64,000 nt of DNA from Autumnicola lenta (GTDB taxonomy: Bacteria > Bacteroidota > Bacteroidia > Flavobacteriales > Flavobacteriaceae), in NCBI RefSeq assembly GCF_031846515.1, contig NZ_JAVRHO010000006.1, positions 62,001 through 126,000 of the forward strand. The letters run 5' to 3'. Below are positions 53,899-61,568 of the stretch, one piece after another. The position numbers were made by a program, and so were the translations under genes. The notes beneath the pieces are model-generated. The model was not told the origin of the DNA and searched no databases. It worked only from the letters and a program-made list of their open reading frames with translations. The number at the start of each line of letters is the position of its first letter. Within the stretch, counting starts at the first letter, position 1.

Positions 53899-54352
53899 CA
53901 AAATCATCGTTTCCCATCACCTCTTCCGCCAGATCTGCAAAATCATCTGAAGCGGCATCGATAGCATTTTCATATTTATCTTTATCCCATATTTCAATAA
54001 TATTAATTGCAGAAGAAAGCACTATTTCTTTCCCAATTCCTGCAAAACCAATAAGATCTTTAGGGATTAATAACCTTCCGTTAGTATCCACCTCAACAGT
54101 TTTTACACCTGCAGTGAAGCGACGAATAAAGTCGTTGTTCTTTTTCTTGAAGCGGTTGAGCTTGTTTATTTTCTGCATCATTTCATCCCACTGTTCCATA
54201 GGATACAACTCGAGACAAGGCTGAAAAACAGAGCGCTTTAAAACAAAACCATTTTGCAACATAGGAGCAAGCTGCTTCTTTAGAGCTGAAGGAACCATTA
54301 ACCGCCCTTTCGCATCTACCTTGCACTCATATGTTCCAATTAAATTTACCAC
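53885..54352 (-). CDS. mraZ: transcriptional regulator MraZ
   Basis: 155 residues starting with GTG. Two tandem SpoVT/AbrB-like halves are visible: IGTYECKVDAKGRLMVPSALK near residues 5-24 and VKTVEVDTNGRLLIPKDLIG near 86-105. MraZ forms a ring that binds short direct repeats and represses the dcw operon, including its own gene. Matching 10-bp-spaced repeats lie just upstream at 54389-54412. First gene of the cluster; its end overlaps the start of rsmH. Confidence 0.95.
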   Translation of the reverse strand: MVNLIGTYECKVDAKGRLMVPSALKKQLAPMLQNGFVLKRSVFQPCLELYPMEQWDEMMQKINKLNRFKKKNNDFIRRFTAGVKTVEVDTNGRLLIPKDLIGFAGIGKEIVLSSAINIIEIWDKDKYENAIDAASDDFADLAEEVMGNDDFDGIS

Positions 54353-54368
54353 TCCTGAATTTATAGAT

Positions 54369-54376
54369 CAAATATA
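54369..54376 (-). promoter_or_regulatory. -7 promoter element of the dcw cluster
   Basis: The minus strand reads TATATTTG, an exact TAnnTTTG match, 16 nt before the mraZ GTG. The candidate MraZ repeats lie 12-36 nt upstream of it. Confidence 0.55.
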
Positions 54377-54388
54377 TCGAAAAAAAAA

Positions 54389-54433
54389 CCACTTTTTACC
54401 ACTTCTTACCACATTGTTGATAAGTTTTACCAC
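54389..54433 (-). promoter_or_regulatory. candidate MraZ operator
   Basis: On the minus strand GTGG occurs at 54412-54409, 54402-54399 and 54392-54389, exactly 10 bp apart, each in the context AnGTGGTnA; a fourth GTGG lies at 54433-54430, about two helical turns upstream. Known MraZ sites are direct repeats of a short G-rich box at 10-bp spacing. The array covers the expected -33 region of the mraZ promoter, so binding would block RNA polymerase. Confidence 0.75.
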
Positions 54434-54608
54434 CGTATTTCACTGAAACACTTCTGAATAGCTGTATTTACTTATAATTCAGAAGGTTGATAGCAGTGGG
54501 AAATATTAACCAAAAATTCTTCTTAAATATAAAGCCAGAGATCGTATTAAGCTTTAGCAAAAACTCTTTGCTATTAGGCAAAAATGATTATACTTGTATT
54601 GAAATCGC

Positions 54609-54616
54609 TATATTTG
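54609..54616 (+). promoter_or_regulatory. -7 promoter element of the alpha/beta hydrolase gene
   Basis: TATATTTG, an exact TAnnTTTG match, 25 nt before the ATG at 54642. It faces away from the mraZ promoter. Confidence 0.45.
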
Positions 54617-54641
54617 CGATTGCTAACCGCAAAGGGCATCA

Positions 54642-55406
54642 ATGAAAAATCACTTAAAGCAAGAAGGAAAGTTTACGTACTTAGAGGAGGGAGAAGGCAC
54701 ACCAATTGTAATTTTACATGGGCTTATGGGAGGCCTCAGTAATTTTGATGGTGTCGTGAATTTTTTTCCATCTAAAGGTTATAAAGTTTTAATTCCGGAA
54801 TTGCCTTTATATTCAATGTCTCTTCTTAAAACCAGCGTCGCAACTTTTGCTAAATACCTTAAAGAGTTTATTGAATTTAAAGGTTTTGAAGAGGTTATCC
54901 TGTTAGGGAATTCTCTTGGCGGCCATATCGCCCTGGTTGCCACTAAACTTTACCCTAGTCTTATAAAAGGCCTTGTAATTACAGGAAGTTCTGGTCTTTA
55001 TGAAAACGCAATGGGAGAAAGTTACCCGAGACGTGGAGATTATGAATTTATTAGAAAAAAGGCGCAGAATGTTTTTTACGATCCCGAAGTGGCCACAAAG
55101 GAAATTGTGGATGAAGTTTATGAAACCGTGAGCGACAGGAATAAGCTGGTAAAGACTTTGGCTATTGCAAAAAGCGCCATTAGACACAACATGGCTAAGG
55201 ATTTACCAAAAATGCTTACCCCTACCTGTATCATCTGGGGGAAAAATGACAATGTCACTCCTCCCGAGGTAGCTGAAGATTTTGACAGATTGTTACCGGA
55301 TTCTGATCTTTACTGGATTGATAAATGCGGGCATGCGGCTATGATGGAGCACCCGGAAGAGTTTAATGCCTTACTACATGCCTGGCTCGAAAAAAGGCAA
55401 TTTTAG
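54642..55406 (+). CDS. alpha/beta hydrolase
   Basis: 254 residues, a complete alpha/beta fold. The oxyanion segment is ILHGLMGGLSNFD near residue 25; the nucleophile elbow is LGNSLGGHIA near residue 88 (Ser in G-x-S-x-G). The acid is in WGKNDNVTPPEVA near 200 and the His is in DKCGHAAMMEHPEEF near 231. The substrate is unknown; the motif set fits C-C hydrolases, esterases or haloperoxidase-like enzymes. engB follows after 58 bp on the same strand. It has its own promoter divergent from the dcw cluster. Confidence 0.88.
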   Translation: MKNHLKQEGKFTYLEEGEGTPIVILHGLMGGLSNFDGVVNFFPSKGYKVLIPELPLYSMSLLKTSVATFAKYLKEFIEFKGFEEVILLGNSLGGHIALVATKLYPSLIKGLVITGSSGLYENAMGESYPRRGDYEFIRKKAQNVFYDPEVATKEIVDEVYETVSDRNKLVKTLAIAKSAIRHNMAKDLPKMLTPTCIIWGKNDNVTPPEVAEDFDRLLPDSDLYWIDKCGHAAMMEHPEEFNALLHAWLEKRQF

Positions 55407-55464
55407 GCATAGACTTTCTTACCCCCGCAACTCAACCAGTTTAGAAAAAAAATAGAGATTAAAG

Positions 55465-56070
55465 ATGAAAATCAAGAATGCTGAATTTGTGATAAGCAAC
55501 AGCAGCGTTGCGAAATGCCCTGATAGTAAGCTTCCGGAGTACGCGTTTATAGGAAGAAGTAACGTAGGTAAATCTTCTCTAATCAATATGCTGACCGGGC
55601 GTAAAGCTTTGGCCAAAACCTCTGCAACTCCAGGCAAAACGCAGTTAATAAATCACTTTCTTATTAATGATAACTGGCACCTGGTAGATTTGCCAGGTTA
55701 TGGGTACGCCAAAGTTTCAAAATCTACAAAAAACACTTTTCAAAAGTTTATAACGGCATATTTTGAGAAACGGGAACAAATGATTTGTGCGTTTGTTTTG
55801 GTGGACTCAAGGCATAGTCCTCAGAAAATAGATATGGAATTTATGCAATGGCTGGGAGAACACCAGGTTCCGTTTTGTATAATATTCACAAAAGCAGATA
55901 AAACTAAGTCTAAAGAACTCGAATTAAAACTTGAGAATTACGAAGCTGATATGCTAAAGACATGGGTGGAAATGCCACAATATTTTGTCACCTCAGCAAA
56001 TACAGGTATGGGCCAGGAGGAAATACTGGACTATATAGAAGAGATAAACAAAAATCTAAAGTTGAGATAA
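55465..56070 (+). CDS. engB: ribosome biogenesis GTPase EngB (YihA/YsxC)
   Basis: 201 residues, the family size. All G motifs are visible: G1 GRSNVGKSSLIN (residues 29-40), G2 around TPGKTQ, G3 DLPGYGYAKVS near 77, G4 FTKADK near 134 and the SANTG segment near 175. It is needed for late assembly of the 50S subunit in many bacteria. In flavobacteria it is commonly next to gldB/gldC and nadE, as here. No terminator is seen after it. Confidence 0.95.
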   Translation: MKIKNAEFVISNSSVAKCPDSKLPEYAFIGRSNVGKSSLINMLTGRKALAKTSATPGKTQLINHFLINDNWHLVDLPGYGYAKVSKSTKNTFQKFITAYFEKREQMICAFVLVDSRHSPQKIDMEFMQWLGEHQVPFCIIFTKADKTKSKELELKLENYEADMLKTWVEMPQYFVTSANTGMGQEEILDYIEEINKNLKLR

Positions 56071-56109
56071 CGATTGTTTTTTTACTATAAAAAATAATAC
56101 TCTCCTACC

Positions 56110-56460
56110 CTATGCTCTCGCAGTAATCAATTCTTTTAATTCTACATCATCTTTCAACTTATTTAATTCTACAGTAGAAATTAACACCTGTAAACCTTCG
56201 TCGCTTTCAGTTAAAACGATAGGATAATCAAATTTATATCCGAATTTTGAAGCGTACTGCTTTCTGAATTCATCAGCATGCAGAAACTCCATTTCCAAAC
56301 CTGAAGATTTCCTGAAGTGTTTCCAGGATTTCTTTTCTCCTGTAATTCCATAAGTAAGCTTGCAAAGGCTGCAACTATAAGTACCCGGACTAAAAATTTT
56401 ATGCAGGCTGTCAAGCACTCCGTTTCCGGGGCCTGAAGCTGCATTATATATGAAAATCAA
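56110..56460 (-). CDS. small protein of unknown function with a Cys-x2-Cys motif
   Basis: 116 residues read from a TTG; no ATG or GTG occurs in frame before the conserved-looking start (IFIYNAASGPGNGVLDSLHKI). The segment FSPGTYSCSLCKLTYG holds a CSLC pair (residues 30-33), and there is a later motif KKSWKHF and a C-terminal PIVLTESDEGLQVLIS strand. The overall pattern recalls small thioredoxin-like or GTPase-labelled hypothetical proteins of Bacteroidota. It may be co-transcribed with gldB and gldC, which lie 64 bp upstream on the same strand. Function unknown. Confidence 0.68.
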   Translation of the reverse strand: MIFIYNAASGPGNGVLDSLHKIFSPGTYSCSLCKLTYGITGEKKSWKHFRKSSGLEMEFLHADEFRKQYASKFGYKFDYPIVLTESDEGLQVLISTVELNKLKDDVELKELITARA

Positions 56461-56524
56461 TTTTTTCAGGTGATCATTTTTATAAGGGTTTCAGACCTGG
56501 ACATCACCAGGAAAGCTTCAGAAA

Positions 56525-56863
56525 TTATTCCTTCTTCAGGTTCATTTTTTCAGCAAAATAGTCACAAAAATCCTGCATTGTTGCTGTCATTTTTTCGTCT
56601 TGTGTGGCGCGATTAAAAGTGTTACTCATAGCCACCAGTGTCTGGTGAAAAAATTTCTTCATCTCATCTACCGGCATGTCTTTGGTCCAAAGATCTATCC
56701 TTAGGGTTTCCTGGGCCTTACTATCCCATACAGAAAGCATTAGAGCTTTTGCTTCTTCTTTGTAGATATTCCCATCTTCTGCAGTCCAGTAAAGTTCCTC
56801 CGGAACGTGGTTTTCATCTGTAACTACCTCTATATTTATCTCAGATTTCTTGAATTGAGCCAT
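56525..56863 (-). CDS. gldC: gliding motility protein GldC
   Basis: 112 residues. The sequence (KSEINIEVVTDENHVPEELYW, AKALMLSVWD, MPVDEMKKFFHQTLVAMSNTF) matches GldC, a small cytoplasmic protein that improves gliding in Flavobacterium but is not essential for it. The start overlaps the end of gldB by one base (ATG sharing the stop), so the two are coupled. Charged, no membrane segment, C-terminus MQDFCDYFAEKMNLKKE. Confidence 0.92.
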   Translation of the reverse strand: MAQFKKSEINIEVVTDENHVPEELYWTAEDGNIYKEEAKALMLSVWDSKAQETLRIDLWTKDMPVDEMKKFFHQTLVAMSNTFNRATQDEKMTATMQDFCDYFAEKMNLKKE

Positions 56864-57825
56864 TATTTCTTTGGTTTATAATTTGCATCATTAAATATTT
56901 CTTCAGCACTGGCATCCAGCATTTCCTGAATGCTAACATCATTTTTGTCCATATACTGTCTCAGCATTTGCCATGCTATATATTGCCCGAGCCTGTCCGG
57001 AGTTTCACTATCCAGCAACAAATAAAACTTCGAGAATGGTGCAGGATATAGGAAACGCGTATAAAGTTCAGAATTCGTATCAAAGAGCACCTCTTTTTCT
57101 ACAAAGTACCTCCAGGTTTGCGCTTCGTTCTTTCTTGCCCACTCCAACTCCTCTTCAGTATATCCCATTTTTTCGGCATCAGATTTAAAAGGAATCCAAA
57201 GATCCTTGAGATAGAGAATCTTTCCATAATAAATCATATGAGCTAAAAATGTACGGGATTTTGGGCGAGGCACATATTCCTGGGCTATTGCAGTAGCCGC
57301 ATCGGGAATTATTTGTTTTTTTTCAAAATTCTTCTTCAAGTATTCCTGAAGCCCGAGATAAAACCGATGATCTTCACCAAGGTAGGTATCCAGCGAAATA
57401 AGCAGTTTACTTCCTGTATAAATAATTTTATTTTTATAGTCTACTTCAGAAGTTACAGTATAGACATCGGGCACTTCGAAGGTGGGAAAATAATATTTCA
57501 CGTACTGAAAAAGACTCTGCAACTCATCTTCCACTTCAGAAAATTCGGGATAAGCTTCAGCAACTTCAGTGTTTATTTCCTGCTGTATGGTATCTGAAAT
57601 TTTATTTACCCAAACGCTGTCATGATATTGCGGCGGAAAGAAAAACGGAAACTCTTCCTTTAACGTGTCCAGGTTTCCCCGTGTAGCATCTGCAAAACGT
57701 TTGTCAAACCTCGTTACTTCAAAATCCACCTGAATTTTCTCTACTTCCTTCTCGACATCAGATTTAGAATCACATGCAAACATTAAGGCAGTAATACTTA
57801 ATATGAATAAAATTTTCCTGATCAT
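56863..57825 (-). CDS. gldB: gliding motility lipoprotein GldB
   Basis: 320 residues. Signal peptide with lipobox MFAC, lipidated Cys at residue 18, then VEVTRFD-like mature start (FEVTRFDKRFADATRGN), LKEEFPFFFPPQYHDSVWVNK, and HMIYYGKILYLKDLWIPF in the middle. GldB is required for gliding and for the type IX secretion system. It shares one base with gldC. Its promoter overlaps that of the divergent nadE. The T9SS-dependent protein at 16876 is a likely client of the same machinery. Confidence 0.94.
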   Translation of the reverse strand: MIRKILFILSITALMFACDSKSDVEKEVEKIQVDFEVTRFDKRFADATRGNLDTLKEEFPFFFPPQYHDSVWVNKISDTIQQEINTEVAEAYPEFSEVEDELQSLFQYVKYYFPTFEVPDVYTVTSEVDYKNKIIYTGSKLLISLDTYLGEDHRFYLGLQEYLKKNFEKKQIIPDAATAIAQEYVPRPKSRTFLAHMIYYGKILYLKDLWIPFKSDAEKMGYTEEELEWARKNEAQTWRYFVEKEVLFDTNSELYTRFLYPAPFSKFYLLLDSETPDRLGQYIAWQMLRQYMDKNDVSIQEMLDASAEEIFNDANYKPKK

Positions 57826-57883
57826 TCTATCGTTATTGTGAAGGGTTTAACGCCGGTACCTTTTATAAATTACGTATAAGTAT

Positions 57884-57891
57884 TAGATTTG
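57884..57891 (+). promoter_or_regulatory. -7 promoter element of nadE
   Basis: TAGATTTG, an exact TAnnTTTG match, 40 nt before the nadE ATG. Its position overlaps the downstream side of the divergent gldB promoter. Confidence 0.5.
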
Positions 57892-57895
57892 TGTG

Positions 57896-57927
57896 CAAAG
57901 GTATTATTTACAAATTTAACCACCCAA
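57896..57927 (-). promoter_or_regulatory. promoter of gldB-gldC
   Basis: On the minus strand a TTG (57927-57925) is followed after 21 nt by TACCTTTG (57903-57896), a full TAnnTTTG match with good -33 spacing. The leader to the gldB ATG is about 65-70 nt. Confidence 0.5.
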
Positions 57928-57931
57928 TATT

Positions 57932-58723
57932 ATGCAGACCGAAAAAGTGACGAATCATATCATTGACTGGCTAAAAGATTATGCCACAAAGTCCAACATG
58001 CAAGGTTTTGTTTTAGGAATAAGTGGAGGAATAGATTCTGCAGTCACCTCAACTTTATGTGCGAAAACAGGCCTACGTACTTTATGTGTAGAAATGCCAA
58101 TCCACCAGGCTCCAAACCAGGTAACAAGGGCGAAGAACCACATAAAGGCGTTAAAACAAAACTTCGCAAATGTTACTAATATCACGGTGGATCTTACTAC
58201 AACTTTTGATCAATTTAAGGAAGTGCTCCCTGCCGGGGAAAACAACCAGCTGCTTGATCTCTCACTGGCAAATTCCCGTGCCCGGCTCAGAATGAGTACG
58301 TTGTATTACTTTGCTGGTCTCCACCGATACCTGGTTGCCGGAACCGGAAATAAGGTAGAAGATTTTGGTGTAGGTTTTTATACTAAATATGGTGATGGTG
58401 GCGTTGATTTAAGTCCAATCGCAGATTTAATGAAAAGTGAAGTTTATGAAGTGGGTAAATACCTGAACGTTGCAGATGAAATTCTAGATGCAGCCCCTAC
58501 AGACGGACTTTTTGATGATAGTCCAAGTGACGAGGAACAATTGGGTGCAAGTTATGACGAGTTGGAATGGGCTATGAAGCAACAAGAAAAAGGAAAGACC
58601 TATGATGATTTTTCGGGAAGGGAAGCAGAGGTTCTTCGACTGTATCATATTTTAAATACTAAAAATCAACATAAGATTCAACCTATCCCGGTATGTGAAA
58701 TACCCGTTCATCTTAAGAAATAA
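57932..58723 (+). CDS. nadE: ammonia-dependent NAD+ synthetase
   Basis: 263 residues, the short form without a glutaminase domain (EC 6.3.1.5). It makes NAD from nicotinate adenine dinucleotide. The PP-loop LGISGGIDSAVTS is near residue 29; ARLRMSTLYYFAG near 113, GTGNKVEDFGVGFYTKYGDGGVDLSPIADL near 129-160, and PTDGLFDDSPSDEEQLG near 188 are all conserved. The neighbours gldB, gldC and engB form a known flavobacterial set. Confidence 0.96.
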   Translation: MQTEKVTNHIIDWLKDYATKSNMQGFVLGISGGIDSAVTSTLCAKTGLRTLCVEMPIHQAPNQVTRAKNHIKALKQNFANVTNITVDLTTTFDQFKEVLPAGENNQLLDLSLANSRARLRMSTLYYFAGLHRYLVAGTGNKVEDFGVGFYTKYGDGGVDLSPIADLMKSEVYEVGKYLNVADEILDAAPTDGLFDDSPSDEEQLGASYDELEWAMKQQEKGKTYDDFSGREAEVLRLYHILNTKNQHKIQPIPVCEIPVHLKK

Positions 58724-58841
58724 TCCCTTTATCGAAAACTTACCTAAGTCTCTAAATATGATAAGATTATCATCTATTTTTAAATAATTATACATGTATT
58801 AAGATTCCCCCGGTTTGATACATGCCAATATCAGCCAAACT

Positions 58842-59480
58842 ATGTATAAAGTATTAGTCGCAGACCATCATCCCGTGATTAGCCGGGGTATTGGCTTTAT
58901 CCTCAAGAACAATCCGGCACTGGAAATAATCGGAAATGTCACCAACGGGGACGAGTTGTTTAAATTTCTTGAAAATGGAGTTCCGGATGTCCTTATTATA
59001 GAACTGGATTTACCACAGATCAATGGAATAAATGCATTGAGGAAAATAAAAAAGGATTATCCGGGCACAAGAATGTTGATCTTTAGTACACATCCTGAAG
59101 AAATGTATGCTTTAAGCACAATTAAGGCTGGAGCAGCGGGGTATATTTCTAAAACAACAGATCCTGAAACTCTGGAGAAAGCTATTTATCAGGTGGCAAG
59201 AGGTGGTATTTACCTAAATAAGAAAATCACCGAACGTTTAAATTCCGGGATTTCTCAGGGAAAAGGGCTTATTGCGAAATTTAAAAGGCTTTCTACAAGA
59301 GAAACCGAAGTGCTCAATCTTCTTTCTTCAGGAAAAAGGAATAAAGATATTGCTGAAGCATTGGCAATTAACGAAAAAACAGTAAGTACTTATAAAACCA
59401 GGTTACTGAAGAAATTGAAGGTGGATAATGTTGCCGATCTTATAACCCAGTCCAGACTATTGCAACTCAATCTTACATAA
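58842..59480 (+). CDS. LuxR/NarL-type response regulator with atypical receiver domain
   Basis: 212 residues from the ATG at 58842; a TTG nine codons earlier is unlikely. The N-terminal receiver (1-120) keeps the fold (VLVADHHPVI, LIFSTHPEE, GYISKTTDPE with the conserved Lys), but the phosphoacceptor Asp is Glu54 (DVLIIELDLPQING aligned to D-L-x-L-L-D-L-x-M-P), and the acidic pair is Asp8-His9. The LuxR helix-turn-helix is LSTRETEVLNLLSSGKRNKDIAEAL...TVSTYKTRLLKKL. It probably acts without phosphorylation, or is locked active. No sensor kinase is adjacent. Its stop overlaps the 3' end of dnaG. Confidence 0.92.
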   Translation: MYKVLVADHHPVISRGIGFILKNNPALEIIGNVTNGDELFKFLENGVPDVLIIELDLPQINGINALRKIKKDYPGTRMLIFSTHPEEMYALSTIKAGAAGYISKTTDPETLEKAIYQVARGGIYLNKKITERLNSGISQGKGLIAKFKRLSTRETEVLNLLSSGKRNKDIAEALAINEKTVSTYKTRLLKKLKVDNVADLITQSRLLQLNLT

Positions 59481-61434
59481 CCCTATTAAGTTTATTGGAA
59501 AGTACCTTGTTAAGACTTAAGTAATCCATTACATCCTGGAGCGTGGCTGAATTGTCCTGACCTGTAACTTCTTTTACTTCCTGCTTTAGCTCTTCAATCT
59601 TTTGAGATACAAGATGCCGGCGCAGGTTTAGAATTGTCTCGCTAACCAGTCGGGCGACCCCCTCTTTTTTATCTTTTACAAAAATATCATTCCGTTCCCA
59701 GTCATGTAACTGATACTGCTCCTCCTCCATTAATATAGTCGTAACCTCTGAAACTTGTTGAGATTCCATTTCGTTGATAAAGCTTTCTATAGTAAAATCG
59801 GGATCGCTGTTAAACTTCTGAATAAGTATAGAGTAAATTTCCTGGAACTGAGGATTGGTAAAAGCGATTTCATCTTCCTGTAAATCCAGGAAAATCTTTT
59901 CAAATACTTTAGCCATGTGCTTTTCCGGCTCAAGCAGAAGTTCTCCGCTTTCGCTTTGCTTTAAAACAAGGTCTTCAAATTCTTCTTCTCTGCTCCCGTA
60001 TAGTAATAAAAGACTTATTATATTCCGCTCCAGCTCATACAACTGGTTGATCTTTGGCTTTACCTTTTGGTCATCTTTTACAAGTTTGAGGGATTTTTCA
60101 GTAGATTTTTTTCCTGAAGAATTCCCCTTAGAATCCCTGGAGTTTAATTGGGCCAGGGTTGTAAATAAAACGTCTTCAGAAATATCCATGATCCGGGAGC
60201 ATTCCTGCACATAAATCTCCTGTTGGATATTATCAGGAATTTTCGAGATAGAACTTACCATATCCCGTATAACATCAGCCTTCTTTACAGGATCATTTTT
60301 CGCCTCTTTTACAAGAAGCGAAGCTTTATAGGAAATAAAATCGTAAGCATTTTCCTGCAGGAACTTCCTCAACTCCTCTTCACTATACTTCTTCGCAAAG
60401 CTGTCTGGATCTTCACCCTCGGGAAACGTACAAACTCTCACATTCATTCCCTGCTCCAGGATAAGATCAATTCCCCGAAGGGAAGCTCTCGTTCCTGCCG
60501 CATCGCCATCAAAAAGAACTGTAATATTTTTTGTTAGCCGGTTTATTAATCTTATTTGCTCTGAAGTTAATGCAGTTCCAGATGAAGAAACCACATTTTC
60601 AATCCCGGTCTGGTTAAACTGAATAACATCTGTATAACCTTCTACGAGGTAACAATTATCTTCTTTTGCAATCGCCTGCTTTGCATGGTAAATTCCGTAG
60701 AGAACTTTGCTCTTATGATAAATCTCACTTTCCGGAGAGTTCAGGTACTTGGCAGCTTTCTTATCATTGGTAAGAATTCTACCGCCAAATCCTAAAACAC
60801 GACCGGACATCGAATGGATAGGAAACATCACCCTTCCCTTAAACCTGTCAAACTGCTTCTCTCCTTTTACAATGGTAAGACCGGTTTTTTCCAGGTAATC
60901 CAGTTTATAGCCGCTGCCCAGAGCTTCTTTGGTAAACATATCCCACTCGTCCAGGCAATATCCTAAATCGAATTTCTTAATCGTTTCAGCAGTAAAACCG
61001 CGTTCTTTAAAATAGCTTAATCCAATTGCATTTCCCGGATCGGTTTTATGCAGAATTTTCTGAAAATACTTACTTGCATATTCCGAAACCAGGTACATAC
61101 TTTCCTTCTCATCTGCCTGCTGCTTTTGCTCGTCTGTCTGTTCGGTTTCTTCGATTTCGATACCGTACTTTTTGGCGAGGTACTTTATAGCTTCAGGATA
61201 CGTAAAATGCTCGTGCTCCATTAAAAAAGCAATCACGTTTCCCCCTTTTCCGCTGGAAAAATCTTTCCAGATTTGCTTTACGGGAGAAACCATAAAGCTC
61301 GGCGTACGCTCATCGCTAAACGGACTAAGACCTTTTAAATTACTTCCAGACTTCTTTAACTGAACAAAATCTCCGATTACTTCCTCTACACGGGAAGTTT
61401 CAAATACATTGTCGATGGTGGTTTTAGAAATCAA
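59473..61434 (-). CDS. dnaG: DNA primase DnaG, zinc ligands missing
   Basis: 653 residues starting with TTG, no better start in frame. It makes RNA primers for replication. The N-terminal domain aligns with the CHC2 zinc domain, but the four ligands are replaced: Ser37, Ser40, Asp58 and Ser61 in GLSPFSDERTPSF and WKDFSSGKGGN. The catalytic core is intact: RFKGRVMFPIHS, GFGGRIL, the Toprim glutamate in VEGYTDVIQF, and LFDGDAAGTRASLRG. The C-terminal helicase-binding part looks complete. A promoter element TATTTTTG lies 31 nt upstream. Confidence 0.94.
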   Translation of the reverse strand: MISKTTIDNVFETSRVEEVIGDFVQLKKSGSNLKGLSPFSDERTPSFMVSPVKQIWKDFSSGKGGNVIAFLMEHEHFTYPEAIKYLAKKYGIEIEETEQTDEQKQQADEKESMYLVSEYASKYFQKILHKTDPGNAIGLSYFKERGFTAETIKKFDLGYCLDEWDMFTKEALGSGYKLDYLEKTGLTIVKGEKQFDRFKGRVMFPIHSMSGRVLGFGGRILTNDKKAAKYLNSPESEIYHKSKVLYGIYHAKQAIAKEDNCYLVEGYTDVIQFNQTGIENVVSSSGTALTSEQIRLINRLTKNITVLFDGDAAGTRASLRGIDLILEQGMNVRVCTFPEGEDPDSFAKKYSEEELRKFLQENAYDFISYKASLLVKEAKNDPVKKADVIRDMVSSISKIPDNIQQEIYVQECSRIMDISEDVLFTTLAQLNSRDSKGNSSGKKSTEKSLKLVKDDQKVKPKINQLYELERNIISLLLLYGSREEEFEDLVLKQSESGELLLEPEKHMAKVFEKIFLDLQEDEIAFTNPQFQEIYSILIQKFNSDPDFTIESFINEMESQQVSEVTTILMEEEQYQLHDWERNDIFVKDKKEGVARLVSETILNLRRHLVSQKIEELKQEVKEVTGQDNSATLQDVMDYLSLNKVLSNKLNRVM

Positions 61435-61464
61435 GGATCAGAAAGTTTTTACCTAAACAGGCCA

Positions 61465-61472
61465 CAAAAATA
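61465..61472 (-). promoter_or_regulatory. -7 promoter element of dnaG
   Basis: The minus strand reads TATTTTTG, an exact TAnnTTTG match, 30 nt before the TTG start codon. Confidence 0.45.
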
Positions 61473-61507
61473 TACAATTCCATCCACATTACATGGCTGG
61501 CATAATT

Positions 61508-61547
61508 TCAAAAAACCTCATAAATTCTTCCGAATCTATGAGGTTCT
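61508..61547 (-). terminator. Rho-independent terminator after the coiled-coil barrel protein
   Basis: A long stem (AACCTCATA at 61514-61522 with TATGAGGTT at 61537-61545, plus an inner ATTC/GAAT) is followed on the minus strand by six T. It closes the sigma, anti-sigma and barrel unit. Confidence 0.85.
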
Positions 61548-61568
61548 CTCTTAAAGAATTAGAAATTC

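Noticed and set aside
58815..58841. Longer response regulator starting with TTG at 58815
   Set aside because: The receiver domain begins at the ATG at 58842 (MYKVLVAD) and the added residues match nothing.
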